A stretch of 43,838 bases of DNA from an uncultured Clostridia bacterium. Lineage in GTDB: Bacteria; Bacillota; Clostridia; TANB77; CAG-508. Location: positions 1 through 43,838 of the forward strand of contig CANQKT010000007.1 of the NCBI GenBank assembly GCA_947624525.1, in the 5' to 3' direction. Below are positions 1-8,711 of this stretch, piece by piece (position 1 is the first letter of the stretch; the number at the start of each line of letters is the position of its first letter). A model generated the notes under the pieces. That model was given only the letters and a program-made list of their open reading frames with translations. It had not been told where the DNA came from and ran no database searches. A program made the position numbers and the translations under genes.

Positions 1-77
1 TTCTGATATTTCTTCAATTCTTCTTCCAATTTTTCAATTTTCTGAAGTAGAATCCATATCAACATGTAGCCTGACAA
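1..77 (-). CDS. N-terminal fragment of a small unknown protein
   Basis: Reading leftward, a strong ribosome binding site (AAAGGAGGTGAG, complement of about 82-93) lies 9 nt before a TTG at 77-75. The open frame runs off the window edge and gives about 25 residues: a short hydrophobic stretch (YMLIWILLQ) followed by a Lys/Glu-rich helix. An ATG four codons later (65-63) is an alternative start but is poorly spaced from the ribosome binding site. A well-formed promoter on the same strand (129-157) supports a real gene. It is transcribed divergently from the glycan locus. I do not recognise the family; too little is visible for a function. Confidence 0.5.
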   Translation of the reverse strand, partial: MSGYMLIWILLQKIEKLEEELKKYQ

Positions 78-128
78 AATAACTCACCTCCTTTACACAA
101 AGATTTCCTTTATGAAAAGGATGTTTCT

Positions 129-157
129 ATTATACTTTATTTTTTCTGATTTTACAA
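129..157 (-). promoter_or_regulatory. Sigma-A-type promoter of the leftward gene
   Basis: On the minus strand, TTGTAA (157-152) and a perfect TATAAT (134-129) are separated by 17 nt. The element lies about 50 nt upstream of the TTG start at 77. Confidence 0.6.
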
Positions 158-255
158 TAAATTTTTAATATTTTCTGGGACTATAAATGGCAATAATAAA
201 TTTTTCGCTTTTTATTTACTCCATTTATATTATTCCTTTATGTTGTAAAAAAATG

Positions 256-284
256 TTGAAAAAAAATATACAATAATATATAAT
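256..284 (+). promoter_or_regulatory. Sigma-A-type promoter of the glycan locus
   Basis: TTGAAA (256-261) and TATAAT (279-284) are separated by exactly 17 nt, about 38 nt before the first glycosyltransferase start. The next five genes are closely spaced and have no clear promoter of their own, so this probably drives the first part of the locus. It is divergent from the promoter at 129-157. Confidence 0.7.
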
Positions 285-321
285 AAGAATAATTAATATA
301 AAATTAAAGATTGGAGAAAAA

Positions 322-1299
322 ATGCAAGAATTAGTTTCTATAATTATACCAATATATAATGTAGAAGATTATTTGGAAAGATGCTTAAATAGTGTTGTGA
401 ATCAAACTTATAAGAATTTAGAAATTATATTGGTAAATGATGGTTCAACAGATAGATGTAAAAAAATATGTGATGATTATCAGAAGAAAGATGATAGAAT
501 TAAAGTGATACATAAGGAAAATGGTGGGTTGTCAGATGCTCGAAATGCAGGAATTGAGATTGCAAAAGGTGAGTATATTTCATTTATTGATTCAGATGAT
601 TATGTATCTAATGATTATATAGAATATATGTATAATATGATAAAAAATACCTCATCAAAGTTAGCAATTTGTGGGGTAAAAGAAGTATGGGCACATACCA
701 CAATTGTAGAGGAGGCTCATACAAAAAGTGAAAGCTTAACAGCAAAGCAAACTCTTAGAAATTTGTTACTTGATCAAGGTATAGAAATTTGTGCATATGC
801 TAAGTTATATCATAGAGACTTGTTTAAAGAAATTAGATTCCCTAAAGGAAAAGTGTATGAGGATTCTGCTGTAATGTATAAATTGATAATGTTAGCTGAT
901 AAAATCGTATATGGTGACAAAAAATGTTATTATTATATAGCAAGAAATGGCTCAATTTCTAAACATAAAGATTTTAATTTAAATGAAAATGATTATATAA
1001 AACATACTAATGAAATGTTAGAATTCCTTTTAAAAAAGTTCCCTGATTTAGAGGTACCTATACATCGATTTGATATTAATTCAAAATTTAGAATACTTAA
1101 AATGTTGATGTTTACTAAGCCTCGAAATGTGAAAATGGAAAAGGAATATATAAAGTATATAAAAAAATATCAAAAAGAGGTATTAAAATTTAGTGAAACA
1201 CCTAAAAAAGACAAAATAGCAATTATATTAATAAATATAGGAAGACCTGTGTTTAAAATATCATGGTTTATATATAGAAAAGTTACAGGTAGAATATAG
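322..1299 (+). CDS. GT2 family glycosyltransferase
   Basis: A 325-residue GT-A fold glycosyltransferase. The N-terminus has the family opening VSIIIPIYN (residues 5-13), the nucleotide-binding NDGSTD (39-44), GLSDARNAG (69-77) and the metal-binding DSDD (90-93). A downstream VYEDS (about 177) supplies the usual catalytic acidic pair. There is no N-terminal membrane helix; the C-terminal 40 residues are basic and mildly hydrophobic, which suits a peripheral membrane enzyme adding a sugar to a lipid-linked glycan. GGAG lies just before the ATG. It is the first gene of the locus behind the 256-284 promoter, 16 nt from the polymerase gene. Donor and acceptor cannot be read from the sequence. Confidence 0.93.
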   Translation: MQELVSIIIPIYNVEDYLERCLNSVVNQTYKNLEIILVNDGSTDRCKKICDDYQKKDDRIKVIHKENGGLSDARNAGIEIAKGEYISFIDSDDYVSNDYIEYMYNMIKNTSSKLAICGVKEVWAHTTIVEEAHTKSESLTAKQTLRNLLLDQGIEICAYAKLYHRDLFKEIRFPKGKVYEDSAVMYKLIMLADKIVYGDKKCYYYIARNGSISKHKDFNLNENDYIKHTNEMLEFLLKKFPDLEVPIHRFDINSKFRILKMLMFTKPRNVKMEKEYIKYIKKYQKEVLKFSETPKKDKIAIILINIGRPVFKISWFIYRKVTGRI

Positions 1300-1315
1300 A
1301 AAGGAAAATGATAGT

Positions 1316-2470
1316 ATGATTGTATATATAGTTATGTTATTAATATCATTGACTTTCCTTGTTATTGCTCAAAAGGTAGAAAAGAAACCAATAAAAATAA
1401 TATTATATATATTAGCTGTAATTCCATTTTTTGCTGTTTCTGCATGTAGATATGATGTAGGAACTGATTACTTAAATAGGTATAGTGCAGCATTTAATCG
1501 AATGTCACAAGGAAAAGATATAAGGAATTTAGAAATAGGATTCAAGTTATTAATTAAATTTTGTTTAATTTTTACACAAAGTCCAAACTTAATGTTTGTT
1601 ATAACTTCAGGAATTATTATAGTTTTAATTATGACAACAATATATACAAAATCTAAAAATATAATATTAAGTGTATTGGTATTTTTCTTAGGAGGATTTT
1701 TCTTTGAATCACTTAATTTGGTAAGACAATATATTTCGATAAGTATAATTTTATTTGCATATCGTTTCATTTCTAAAGAAAAAAATGGAATAAAAAATTA
1801 TATAATATATATTTTATGTAATACAATTGCAGTACTAATTCATAATTCAAGTGCTGTAGGCTTTATCCTTTTATTTATGAACAAAAAAATGCTTACTAAT
1901 TGGAAGTGGGTTATACCATGCAGTGTTCTAATAATAATTTTGAATCAAAGATTAATCAATTTTGTAGCACTTATAGTACAGCACACAAGGTTTGGAATTT
2001 ATTTAACAGGTGAACTGTTAGTTGGAGAAGTATCAATTTTACATATTTTAGAAAATGCTCTAGTATATCTATTTATGAGTTATATATATTATAAAAATAA
2101 AAAAGCGAATACTACTGAAAGAGAATCAGTTTTATTGCTTAATATACAGGGGCTTGCTTTGATTACAACTACATTAGGATCAGTACATATATTATTCTCT
2201 AGAATAGCATTGTATTTCAGTATATTCCAAATTATTTCTATACCATACTTTATTACTAAAATACCAGTGGAAGAGATAAAGAAGGATTTAAATAAAATTT
2301 TAAAAAATCGTGTAAACATTGAAAAATTTGCATGTAAGATACCACTAATAACTGCAGTAATTTTTGTTTTAGGATTTATGGGATTGTTTAGTTATACAAA
2401 TATAAAAAATAATGATAATGAAGTAGTACCATATAAAACAATATTTAATCATGAGTTGAAAATAAATTAA
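1316..2470 (+). CDS. EpsG/Wzy-like O-unit polymerase membrane protein
   Basis: A 384-residue polytopic membrane protein with about ten hydrophobic segments. The sequence RYDVGTDY (residues 45-52), followed by LEIGF (about 72-76), is the signature of the EpsG family, the Wzy-like polymerases that join lipid-linked repeat units on the outer face of the membrane. AAAGG precedes the ATG. It sits between two GT2 genes, upstream of a Wzx-type flippase, as expected for a Wzx/Wzy-dependent polysaccharide unit. Family assignment is fairly secure; the polymerised glycan is unknown. Confidence 0.85.
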   Translation: MIVYIVMLLISLTFLVIAQKVEKKPIKIILYILAVIPFFAVSACRYDVGTDYLNRYSAAFNRMSQGKDIRNLEIGFKLLIKFCLIFTQSPNLMFVITSGIIIVLIMTTIYTKSKNIILSVLVFFLGGFFFESLNLVRQYISISIILFAYRFISKEKNGIKNYIIYILCNTIAVLIHNSSAVGFILLFMNKKMLTNWKWVIPCSVLIIILNQRLINFVALIVQHTRFGIYLTGELLVGEVSILHILENALVYLFMSYIYYKNKKANTTERESVLLLNIQGLALITTTLGSVHILFSRIALYFSIFQIISIPYFITKIPVEEIKKDLNKILKNRVNIEKFACKIPLITAVIFVLGFMGLFSYTNIKNNDNEVVPYKTIFNHELKIN

Positions 2471-2483
2471 TAAGGTGATACCA

Positions 2484-3488
2484 ATGAATGAACAATTAAA
2501 AGTGTCTATTATTTTACCTGTGTATAATGCAGAGAAAACACTAGAAAGAGCAATTAATTCTGTAATAAATCAAACTCACAAAAATATAGAACTAATTGTA
2601 ATTGAGAATGGGGAAAAAAAAGAAACAGAAGAAATATGCAAAAAATTTCAAGTAGATAATGAATATAATATAAAATATGTTTATAATTCAGTGGCTAATG
2701 TTAGTAAGGCTAGAAATATGGGTCTTCAAAATGCAACTGGAAAATATATAGCATTTATTGATGCAGATGACAAGTATGAAAAAGACTTTATAGAAAAATT
2801 AATTAATTGTATGGAGGAAAATGATTTACAGTTAATTGCGTGTGGGTATAAAACCTCAAATGGAAAAATAGAAAGACTTATAGATAAATCAGAATCATTG
2901 AAAACTACTGCTAATTTACAAGAGTATTTGGAAAAGCTGAAACAGGGTTTATTGTTCAACGAATTGTGGAATAAAATTTATTTAAATAGTATTATTAAAG
3001 AAAAGAAAGTTGTTTTTAATGAGGAGTTTGAATTAGGCGAGGATTTTCTTTTTAATTTGGATTATTATAAGTGGGTAAGTAAGGCTGGTTATATAAATGA
3101 ACCATTATATATATACACTGAAGGTCAAGAGGGTCTTAAATTAAAATATAGAAAAAATAAATTCGAAATTGAATATGAATTGACTAAATATATGGAGAAT
3201 CTATATTTGGAAAAGGATTACTCAATGGAATATATCTATAATCAATATGCTCGTATTTATTATAATGCAATATTGAATATATACCAGAAAAATAATCCAT
3301 GTAATAAAAACGAAAAAAATGAACAATTAAAAGAATTTATTAATAGTGAAAGATATAAAAATGATTTGAATTACTTAAAAAATAAAATAACTGATAAGAA
3401 ATTCAAAATTGCAGTAAATTATTTCTTCTTAAAAGGAAGTTTCAGAATAAAGGTGTTTTTATTATTGCATAAACTAATTCATAATTAA
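2484..3488 (+). CDS. GT2 family glycosyltransferase
   Basis: A 334-residue GT-A glycosyltransferase that opens VSIILPVYNAE. It has IENGEKK in place of the usual NDGSTD, NVSKARNMG, and the metal-binding DADD. ELGEDFLFN further on provides the conserved acidic pair (ED). A GTG lies nine bases upstream, but the ATG at 2484 is preferred because AAGGTGAT sits 5 nt before it. The start is 13 nt after the polymerase stop, indicating one operon. It is a paralogue of the gene at 322; the altered NDGSTD-equivalent segment suggests a different donor. Confidence 0.9.
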   Translation: MNEQLKVSIILPVYNAEKTLERAINSVINQTHKNIELIVIENGEKKETEEICKKFQVDNEYNIKYVYNSVANVSKARNMGLQNATGKYIAFIDADDKYEKDFIEKLINCMEENDLQLIACGYKTSNGKIERLIDKSESLKTTANLQEYLEKLKQGLLFNELWNKIYLNSIIKEKKVVFNEEFELGEDFLFNLDYYKWVSKAGYINEPLYIYTEGQEGLKLKYRKNKFEIEYELTKYMENLYLEKDYSMEYIYNQYARIYYNAILNIYQKNNPCNKNEKNEQLKEFINSERYKNDLNYLKNKITDKKFKIAVNYFFLKGSFRIKVFLLLHKLIHN

Positions 3489-3521
3489 ATTAACTAATAG
3501 TTGATAAGAAAAGAGGGAAAA

Positions 3522-4586
3522 ATGAAAATATATTTGGATGCATATTTATCAAAAAATTTAGGAGATGATTTATTTATAGATATTATTACTAATAGATATA
3601 AGAATCATGAATTTTATGCAATTTCTAAGGGGATTAAAGGATACAATCAGAAAAATTTAAAAGTATATACAAATTCTTATGTATATCGTGCATTAAAAAA
3701 ATTTCAATTTGAAAAGTATTTAGCGAATCGTTGTGATTTAGTAGTTACAATTGGTGGAAGTATGTATATGGAAAATGGAGATAGCAAAAGAGATTTCTCA
3801 TTAGGAAAAAATAAGCATTATATATTAGGAACAAATTTTGGACCATATAATACAAAAGAATATTATGAAAATATTTATGGAATATTTAAAAATGCTGAAG
3901 ATGTATGTTTTAGAGAAAAATATTCAAAAGATTTATTTAAGGATTTACCAAACATAAGGTATGCACCAGATATTGTTTTTTCTATGGATACAAATAATGT
4001 AAACATTACAAATAGAAAAAGAGCAATAATTTCGGTTATTTCATGTTCATATAAATTAGGAGATAAATACACCAAATTATATGAAAAAAAGATGATTGAA
4101 TTAATAAAGTTGTTATTGAATAAGAAATACGAAATATGTTTAATGTCATTTTGCAAGTTAGAACAAGATGAAAAAGCTATAGAATCAATTCTTAAGCAGT
4201 GTGATGAAAATATGAGAAAGAATATAGAAACATATTATTATGATGGAAATATTAAAGATGCATTAGAAGTAATTGGAGATTCACAACTTGTAATAGGTTC
4301 AAGGTTCCATGCAAATATTATAGGGCTATTATTAGGAAAAACAATAATACCAGTAATATATAGTGATAAAACGATACATAGTATAGAGGATATGGAGATA
4401 AATCCAAAAATTATTGATATTAGAGATTTAGAAAAATTTAATGTTAATTCTATAAATGAAATAGATTTAACAAATAAATTTGATATTACAAAGCAAAAAG
4501 AAACGGCTAACAAACATTTTGAAAAACTTGATAAGTTATTATTAAAAAATACAGAAGTTGTACATAGTGATTATATAGAGGCATAA
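3522..4586 (+). CDS. Polysaccharide pyruvyl transferase family protein
   Basis: A 354-residue protein resembling the polysaccharide pyruvyl transferase superfamily (PF04230; CsaB/WcaK type). Supporting features are an N-terminal LSKNLGDDLF (the family's N-x-GD motif), GGSMYMENG in the first half, LGTNFGPY, a CFREKYS segment, and the C-terminal SRFHANIIGLLLGK, the hallmark SRxHA..A/G-x-x-G nucleotide-binding region. Such enzymes add pyruvate from PEP to sugars, though some relatives have other transferase roles. An upstream TTG at 3501 is rejected in favour of ATG 3522, which follows GAGGG. It lies 33 nt after the GT2 gene and belongs to the same operon. Confidence 0.85.
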   Translation: MKIYLDAYLSKNLGDDLFIDIITNRYKNHEFYAISKGIKGYNQKNLKVYTNSYVYRALKKFQFEKYLANRCDLVVTIGGSMYMENGDSKRDFSLGKNKHYILGTNFGPYNTKEYYENIYGIFKNAEDVCFREKYSKDLFKDLPNIRYAPDIVFSMDTNNVNITNRKRAIISVISCSYKLGDKYTKLYEKKMIELIKLLLNKKYEICLMSFCKLEQDEKAIESILKQCDENMRKNIETYYYDGNIKDALEVIGDSQLVIGSRFHANIIGLLLGKTIIPVIYSDKTIHSIEDMEINPKIIDIRDLEKFNVNSINEIDLTNKFDITKQKETANKHFEKLDKLLLKNTEVVHSDYIEA

Positions 4587-4600
4587 TAATTAAAATGCTG

Positions 4601-4637
4601 AGGTTTATAGGCAAATCCATATAAAAACCTAAATATA
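4601..4637 (+). promoter_or_regulatory. Repeated hairpin/pseudoknot-like leader, copy A
   Basis: An 11-base box AGGTTTATAGG (4601-4611) and a 10-base box CCTAAATATA (4628-4637) are identical to two boxes before the LCP gene at 7480-7515. AGGTTT can pair with AAACCT (4625-4630). Alternatively TAGG (4608-4611) can pair with CCTA (4628-4631) around a GG/CC pair, giving an H-type pseudoknot. The element ends 20 nt before the flippase start. It has some resemblance to preQ1-I aptamers (GGTTY, A-rich tail, CTAA), but the downstream gene is not a queuosine gene. Confidence 0.45.
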
Positions 4638-4657
4638 CTATATTTAAGGGAAATTAA

Positions 4658-6073
4658 ATGAACAAAGAAAAACAGTTATTGAAGAATACTACTATAGTAA
4701 CTATTGGAAAAATTGCAACACAATTAATTACTTTCTTTTTATTACCCATTTATACAGCAGTATTAACACAAGAAGAATATGGTGTTGTAGATTTATTAAA
4801 TACATTGGTAAGTTTATTTTTGCCGATTGTTACTTTACAAATAGAACAAGGTGTTTTTCGTTATTTAATAGATTATAGGGAAAATAAAGAAAAACAAAAG
4901 GAAGTAATTACATCAATTATGAAATTTTTATTTATTCAAATATTCATCTATGCCATAGTTTTTTTATGTGCTAGTGTTTGGATAAATAATAGTTATAAAT
5001 ATTTTTTAGCAGGCAATCTAATTGTTGCAATGTTCTCATCAGTATTACTACAGATATGTAGGGGACTAGGAGATAATAAAAAATATGCTATAGGAAGTTT
5101 TTTAGCAGGAGCAATTACAGTAATTTTAAATGTTATATTTATTGTTATATTCCACTGGGGGGCCTATGGAATGCTTACTGCAACATTACTTGCTAATATA
5201 GTATGTGTTATATATTTATTTATAGGTAAAAAGATATATACATACATAAATATAAAAAAATATAATAAAAAATTATTAAAAGAAATTGTAAAATACTCTA
5301 TTCCATTAGTTCCTAACATGGTTTCATGGTGGATTGTAGATGCTTCTGATAGAAGTATAATATCTGCAATATTAGGTATTGGAAAAAATGGAATTTATTC
5401 AACAGCAAATAAGTTTACAAATGTATTTGCTAGTTTATATAGTGTATTTAATATAACATGGACTGAGTCAGCAGCTATAAATATTAATTCAGAGGAAAGG
5501 GATGCTTTTTTTTCTAGAATATTAGATGTTACATTAAGATTTTTTGGAGCATTAGCAATAGGAATAATTGCTTTCATGCCTTTTGTATTTCCAATTTTAA
5601 TTAATGAAAAATTTGCAGAAGCATATAATCAAATTCCCATTCTAATGGTTGGAAGTATGTTTAATGTATTAGTTAGTTTTATTGGATCAATATATGTAGC
5701 AAAAAAGATTACTAAGGAAATAGCGAAAACTTCTATAATTGCAGCTATAATAAATGTTACTATTAATTTGGGATTGATTAAGTGGATAGGTTTATATTCA
5801 GCATCTATTTCAACACTAATAGCATATATGTCTATGTTTATTTATAGATATATAGACAGTAGAAAATATGTTAAATTAAATGTAAATAAAAATATGGTTG
5901 GTAGCATGATATTAGTATTGATATTATCTATATATTGTTATTATAGAAAATATACAATATTAAATATTATAAATGCGGTGATAGTATTTATTTATGCAGT
6001 TATAATAAATAGAAAAAGTTTCAAATTTATTTTACAAAATGCTAGATTTTTGTCGAAAAAACTTGAAAATTAA
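4658..6073 (+). CDS. Wzx-type polysaccharide flippase (MOP superfamily)
   Basis: A 471-residue integral membrane protein with about 12-14 hydrophobic helices. The start KNTTIVTIGKIATQLITF followed by LLPIYTAVLTQEEYGVVDL is characteristic of the polysaccharide biosynthesis/Wzx family. It should flip undecaprenyl-diphosphate-linked repeat units to the outer leaflet for the polymerase at 1316. AAGGG precedes the ATG, and the repeated leader element at 4601-4637 lies 20 nt upstream, so expression may be controlled at the RNA level. Length is normal for the family. Confidence 0.93.
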   Translation: MNKEKQLLKNTTIVTIGKIATQLITFFLLPIYTAVLTQEEYGVVDLLNTLVSLFLPIVTLQIEQGVFRYLIDYRENKEKQKEVITSIMKFLFIQIFIYAIVFLCASVWINNSYKYFLAGNLIVAMFSSVLLQICRGLGDNKKYAIGSFLAGAITVILNVIFIVIFHWGAYGMLTATLLANIVCVIYLFIGKKIYTYINIKKYNKKLLKEIVKYSIPLVPNMVSWWIVDASDRSIISAILGIGKNGIYSTANKFTNVFASLYSVFNITWTESAAININSEERDAFFSRILDVTLRFFGALAIGIIAFMPFVFPILINEKFAEAYNQIPILMVGSMFNVLVSFIGSIYVAKKITKEIAKTSIIAAIINVTINLGLIKWIGLYSASISTLIAYMSMFIYRYIDSRKYVKLNVNKNMVGSMILVLILSIYCYYRKYTILNIINAVIVFIYAVIINRKSFKFILQNARFLSKKLEN

Positions 6074-6119
6074 CTTTTGTTATGGTATTAACATATCAAT
6101 AGATAAGGAGGATGTATAA

Positions 6120-7250
6120 ATGAAGTATGATTATTTAATAGTAGGCGCAGGATTATTTGGCTCAATATTTGCATATGAAGCAAATAAAAAAGGAAAAAAA
6201 TGCTTAATGATAGACAAGCGCCCAAACATAGCAGGAAATATTTATACATATGAACAACATGGAATTAATGTTCATAAATATGGTGCACATATATTTCATA
6301 CAAGTAATCAGGAAGCATGGGATTATATAAATCAATTTGCAACATTTAATAGATATACAAATTCACCAGTTGCAAGGTACAAAGATGAGCTGTATAATAT
6401 GCCGTTTAATATGAACACATTTAACAAGTTATGGGGAGTTGTAACACCTGAAGAAGCAAAAGCAAAAATTGAAGAGGAAAAGAAAGAAGCGGGAATAACA
6501 GAACCAAAAAATCTTGAAGAACAAGCAATTAGTTTAGTTGGAAAAACTATATATGAGAAGCTTGTTAAAGGCTATACAGAAAAGCAATGGGGTCAAAAAG
6601 CAACTGAGTTACCTAGTTTTATTATAAAAAGATTGCCAGTAAGATTTATTTATGATAATAATTATTTTAACAATCTATATCAAGGAATTCCTATTGGAGG
6701 TTATACAAAAATAATCGAAAAAATGCTTGATGGTATAGAGGTACGTTTGAATTGTGATTTCTTCGAACATAGACAAGAACTTGAGAATATAGCAGAAAAA
6801 ATAATTTTTACAGGTCCTATTGATCAGTATTATGATTATAAATTTGGAGAGTTACAATATAGAAGTGTACGATTTGAAACAGAGGTTTTAGATGAGGAAA
6901 ATCATCAAGGAAATGCTGTTGTAAATTATACAGAATATGAAGTTCCATATACTAGAATAATTGAGCATAAGCATTTTGAATATGGGGCTAGTTTAGGCAA
7001 AGAAGCGGAAGGAGAAGCAAAAGAGAAAACAATAATCTCTAGAGAGTATTCAGATACATGGGTACAAGGAAAGGAGCCTTACTATCCAATAAATAATGAA
7101 AGAAATGATAATTTATACAAGAAATATGAGAAATTAGCAAAACAGGATTCTAAAGTTATTTTTGGTGGTAGACTTGGTCAGTATAAATATTATGACATGG
7201 ACAAGGTAATAGTAGAAGCTTTGAATTGTGTAAAACAAGAATTAAAATAA
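6120..7250 (+). CDS. glf: UDP-galactopyranose mutase
   Basis: A 376-residue flavoenzyme that interconverts UDP-galactopyranose and UDP-galactofuranose. It has the FAD-binding GAGLFGS (residues 9-15), DKRPNIAGN, the family signature HKYGAHIFHT, the NMNTFNKLWG segment, EKQWG, and a C-terminal GGRLGQYKYYDMD in which the conserved Arg of GRL and the YYDMD box bind substrate and flavin. Length is typical. AAGGAGGATG lies just before the ATG. Its presence implies that galactofuranose enters one of the glycans made by this locus. Confidence 0.97.
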   Translation: MKYDYLIVGAGLFGSIFAYEANKKGKKCLMIDKRPNIAGNIYTYEQHGINVHKYGAHIFHTSNQEAWDYINQFATFNRYTNSPVARYKDELYNMPFNMNTFNKLWGVVTPEEAKAKIEEEKKEAGITEPKNLEEQAISLVGKTIYEKLVKGYTEKQWGQKATELPSFIIKRLPVRFIYDNNYFNNLYQGIPIGGYTKIIEKMLDGIEVRLNCDFFEHRQELENIAEKIIFTGPIDQYYDYKFGELQYRSVRFETEVLDEENHQGNAVVNYTEYEVPYTRIIEHKHFEYGASLGKEAEGEAKEKTIISREYSDTWVQGKEPYYPINNERNDNLYKKYEKLAKQDSKVIFGGRLGQYKYYDMDKVIVEALNCVKQELK

Positions 7251-7479
7251 ATAATAATAAGAATAAGCGAATTATATTGAAATAAAATTTAATATGTTTT
7301 ATCTAATGTGATTTTATATATAAAAAACTATAATATACTAATTTGTAAAGTTGTGATGTAAAAAATGTAATAATTTGTAAAATATAATAGACAAGAATGG
7401 AAGCAATGTGTATAATTATGGATATAAAAAGGCAATAAAAGAATTGAATACTAGAAAAATTTAGATTGTATACAAAAGA

Positions 7480-7515
7480 AGGTTTATAGGTATCCTTTAT
7501 AGAAGCCTAAATATA
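7480..7515 (+). promoter_or_regulatory. Repeated hairpin/pseudoknot-like leader, copy B
   Basis: Second copy of the element at 4601-4637: AGGTTTATAGG (7480-7490) and CCTAAATATA (7506-7515), with a different spacer. AGGTTT can pair with AAGCCT (7503-7508); the A-U pair of copy A is a G-U pair here, so pairing is kept despite a base change. AAGG (7479-7482) with CCTT (7494-7497) plus TAGG with CCTA would give a pseudoknot. The element ends 19 nt before the LCP start. The rest of the 7251-7534 gap holds several TATAAT-like hexamers without convincing -35 partners. Confidence 0.45.
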
Positions 7516-7534
7516 TTTTATGAGGAAGTATAAA

Positions 7535-8575
7535 ATGTCAAATAAGTCGTATAAAAAAACAAAAGAGAATAGTGGATTTAGAATATTCTTAAAAATTATA
7601 TTGGTGTTGCTTATAATACTACTAATATTTTTTGGAACTGTAACATGGTATGCATATAGTAAATTAAATAAAATAAATTATGTTAAACTTGAAAATATAG
7701 AGATAAATGAGGGCGTTGCAGAGAAACTTAAAGGTTATAGAAACATAGCAATATTTGGTGTAGATGCAAGAGCTAATACCTATAGCAACACAAGAAGTGA
7801 TTGTATAATTATTGCTAGTATAAATCAAGATAATAATAAGATACAGTTAACTTCTATATATAGAGATACTTATGTATATATTGATGGTCATGGATATGAT
7901 AAAATAACACATGCATATGCATATGGTGGCCCAGAGCTTGCTATTAATACAATAAACAAAAATCTTGATTTAAATATCTCAGAATTTGTTGCAGTTAATT
8001 TTGATGCTGTTATGGATATTATTGATAGTATAGGTGGAGTATCTATAGAAGTAGATTCTGATGAGATGGGTTACATTAATAAATACATAGGGGATATTAA
8101 TAACGAAATGAAAAAAAATGCAGCTAAACTTTCAACAGCAGGAACACATAATCTATCTGGAGTTCAGGCTTTAGCATATTCTAGAATCCGTTATACAGCA
8201 GGTGGAGATTTCAAAAGAGCTGAAAGAATGAGAGAAGTATTAAATGCAACATTCTCTAAAGCAAAGACATTAAGTATAGGTAAATTAAATAGTATGGCAG
8301 ATATTTTACTTCCTAAGGTATATACAAATATTTCATCATCAGAAATAATAGGTTTGTTGCCAAGTATTTATCAGTATAGTATGGATACAGGAGAAGGATG
8401 GCCTTATGATAAGAAGGACTATAATACAGGAATTTATTATGCTGCACCAGTTACTTTGGAGAGTAATGTTAAACAATTACATGAAAAGTTATTTGGTAAT
8501 AATGGATATGAAGTAAGTGATACGGTTAAGCAGTATAGTAATGAGATTATAAAGAAAACAGGGTATAATAAATAA
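7535..8575 (+). CDS. LytR-CpsA-Psr (LCP) family glycan-peptidoglycan ligase
   Basis: A 346-residue protein with a basic cytoplasmic N-terminus, one membrane helix (about residues 24-45) and an extracellular LCP domain. LCP hallmarks are NIAIFGVDAR, NTRSDCIIIAS (the Arg/Asp pair binding the pyrophosphate-lipid substrate), TSIYRDTYV, and SRIRYTAGGDFKRAERMRE. LCP enzymes move undecaprenyl-diphosphate-linked glycans onto peptidoglycan. ATG 7535 is chosen over ATG 7520 because GAGG lies at the right distance from it; the leader element ends 19 nt upstream. With TagO, TagA and TagGH in the locus it is the likely final attachment enzyme. Confidence 0.92.
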   Translation: MSNKSYKKTKENSGFRIFLKIILVLLIILLIFFGTVTWYAYSKLNKINYVKLENIEINEGVAEKLKGYRNIAIFGVDARANTYSNTRSDCIIIASINQDNNKIQLTSIYRDTYVYIDGHGYDKITHAYAYGGPELAINTINKNLDLNISEFVAVNFDAVMDIIDSIGGVSIEVDSDEMGYINKYIGDINNEMKKNAAKLSTAGTHNLSGVQALAYSRIRYTAGGDFKRAERMREVLNATFSKAKTLSIGKLNSMADILLPKVYTNISSSEIIGLLPSIYQYSMDTGEGWPYDKKDYNTGIYYAAPVTLESNVKQLHEKLFGNNGYEVSDTVKQYSNEIIKKTGYNK

Positions 8576-8711
8576 AAATAATTTCAAAGAAATTACTAAC
8601 AAATGTTACAATAAAAAATAATTTTCTAGTTAAAAACTGAATAAAGAAATATTATATAATATGAAAAATAGGTTATACTAAAAAAAATTTCTATGAAGAA
8701 AGGGATAAAGA

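Noticed and set aside
4601..4637. A true preQ1-I riboswitch
   Set aside because: The first stem reduces to GG/CC in copy A, copy B lacks the A-rich tail, and the downstream genes are not in queuosine metabolism. Kept only as a resemblance.
7320..7400. Promoter for the LCP gene at one of several TATAAT hexamers
   Set aside because: None has an acceptable -35 hexamer at 16-18 nt; calling one would be arbitrary.
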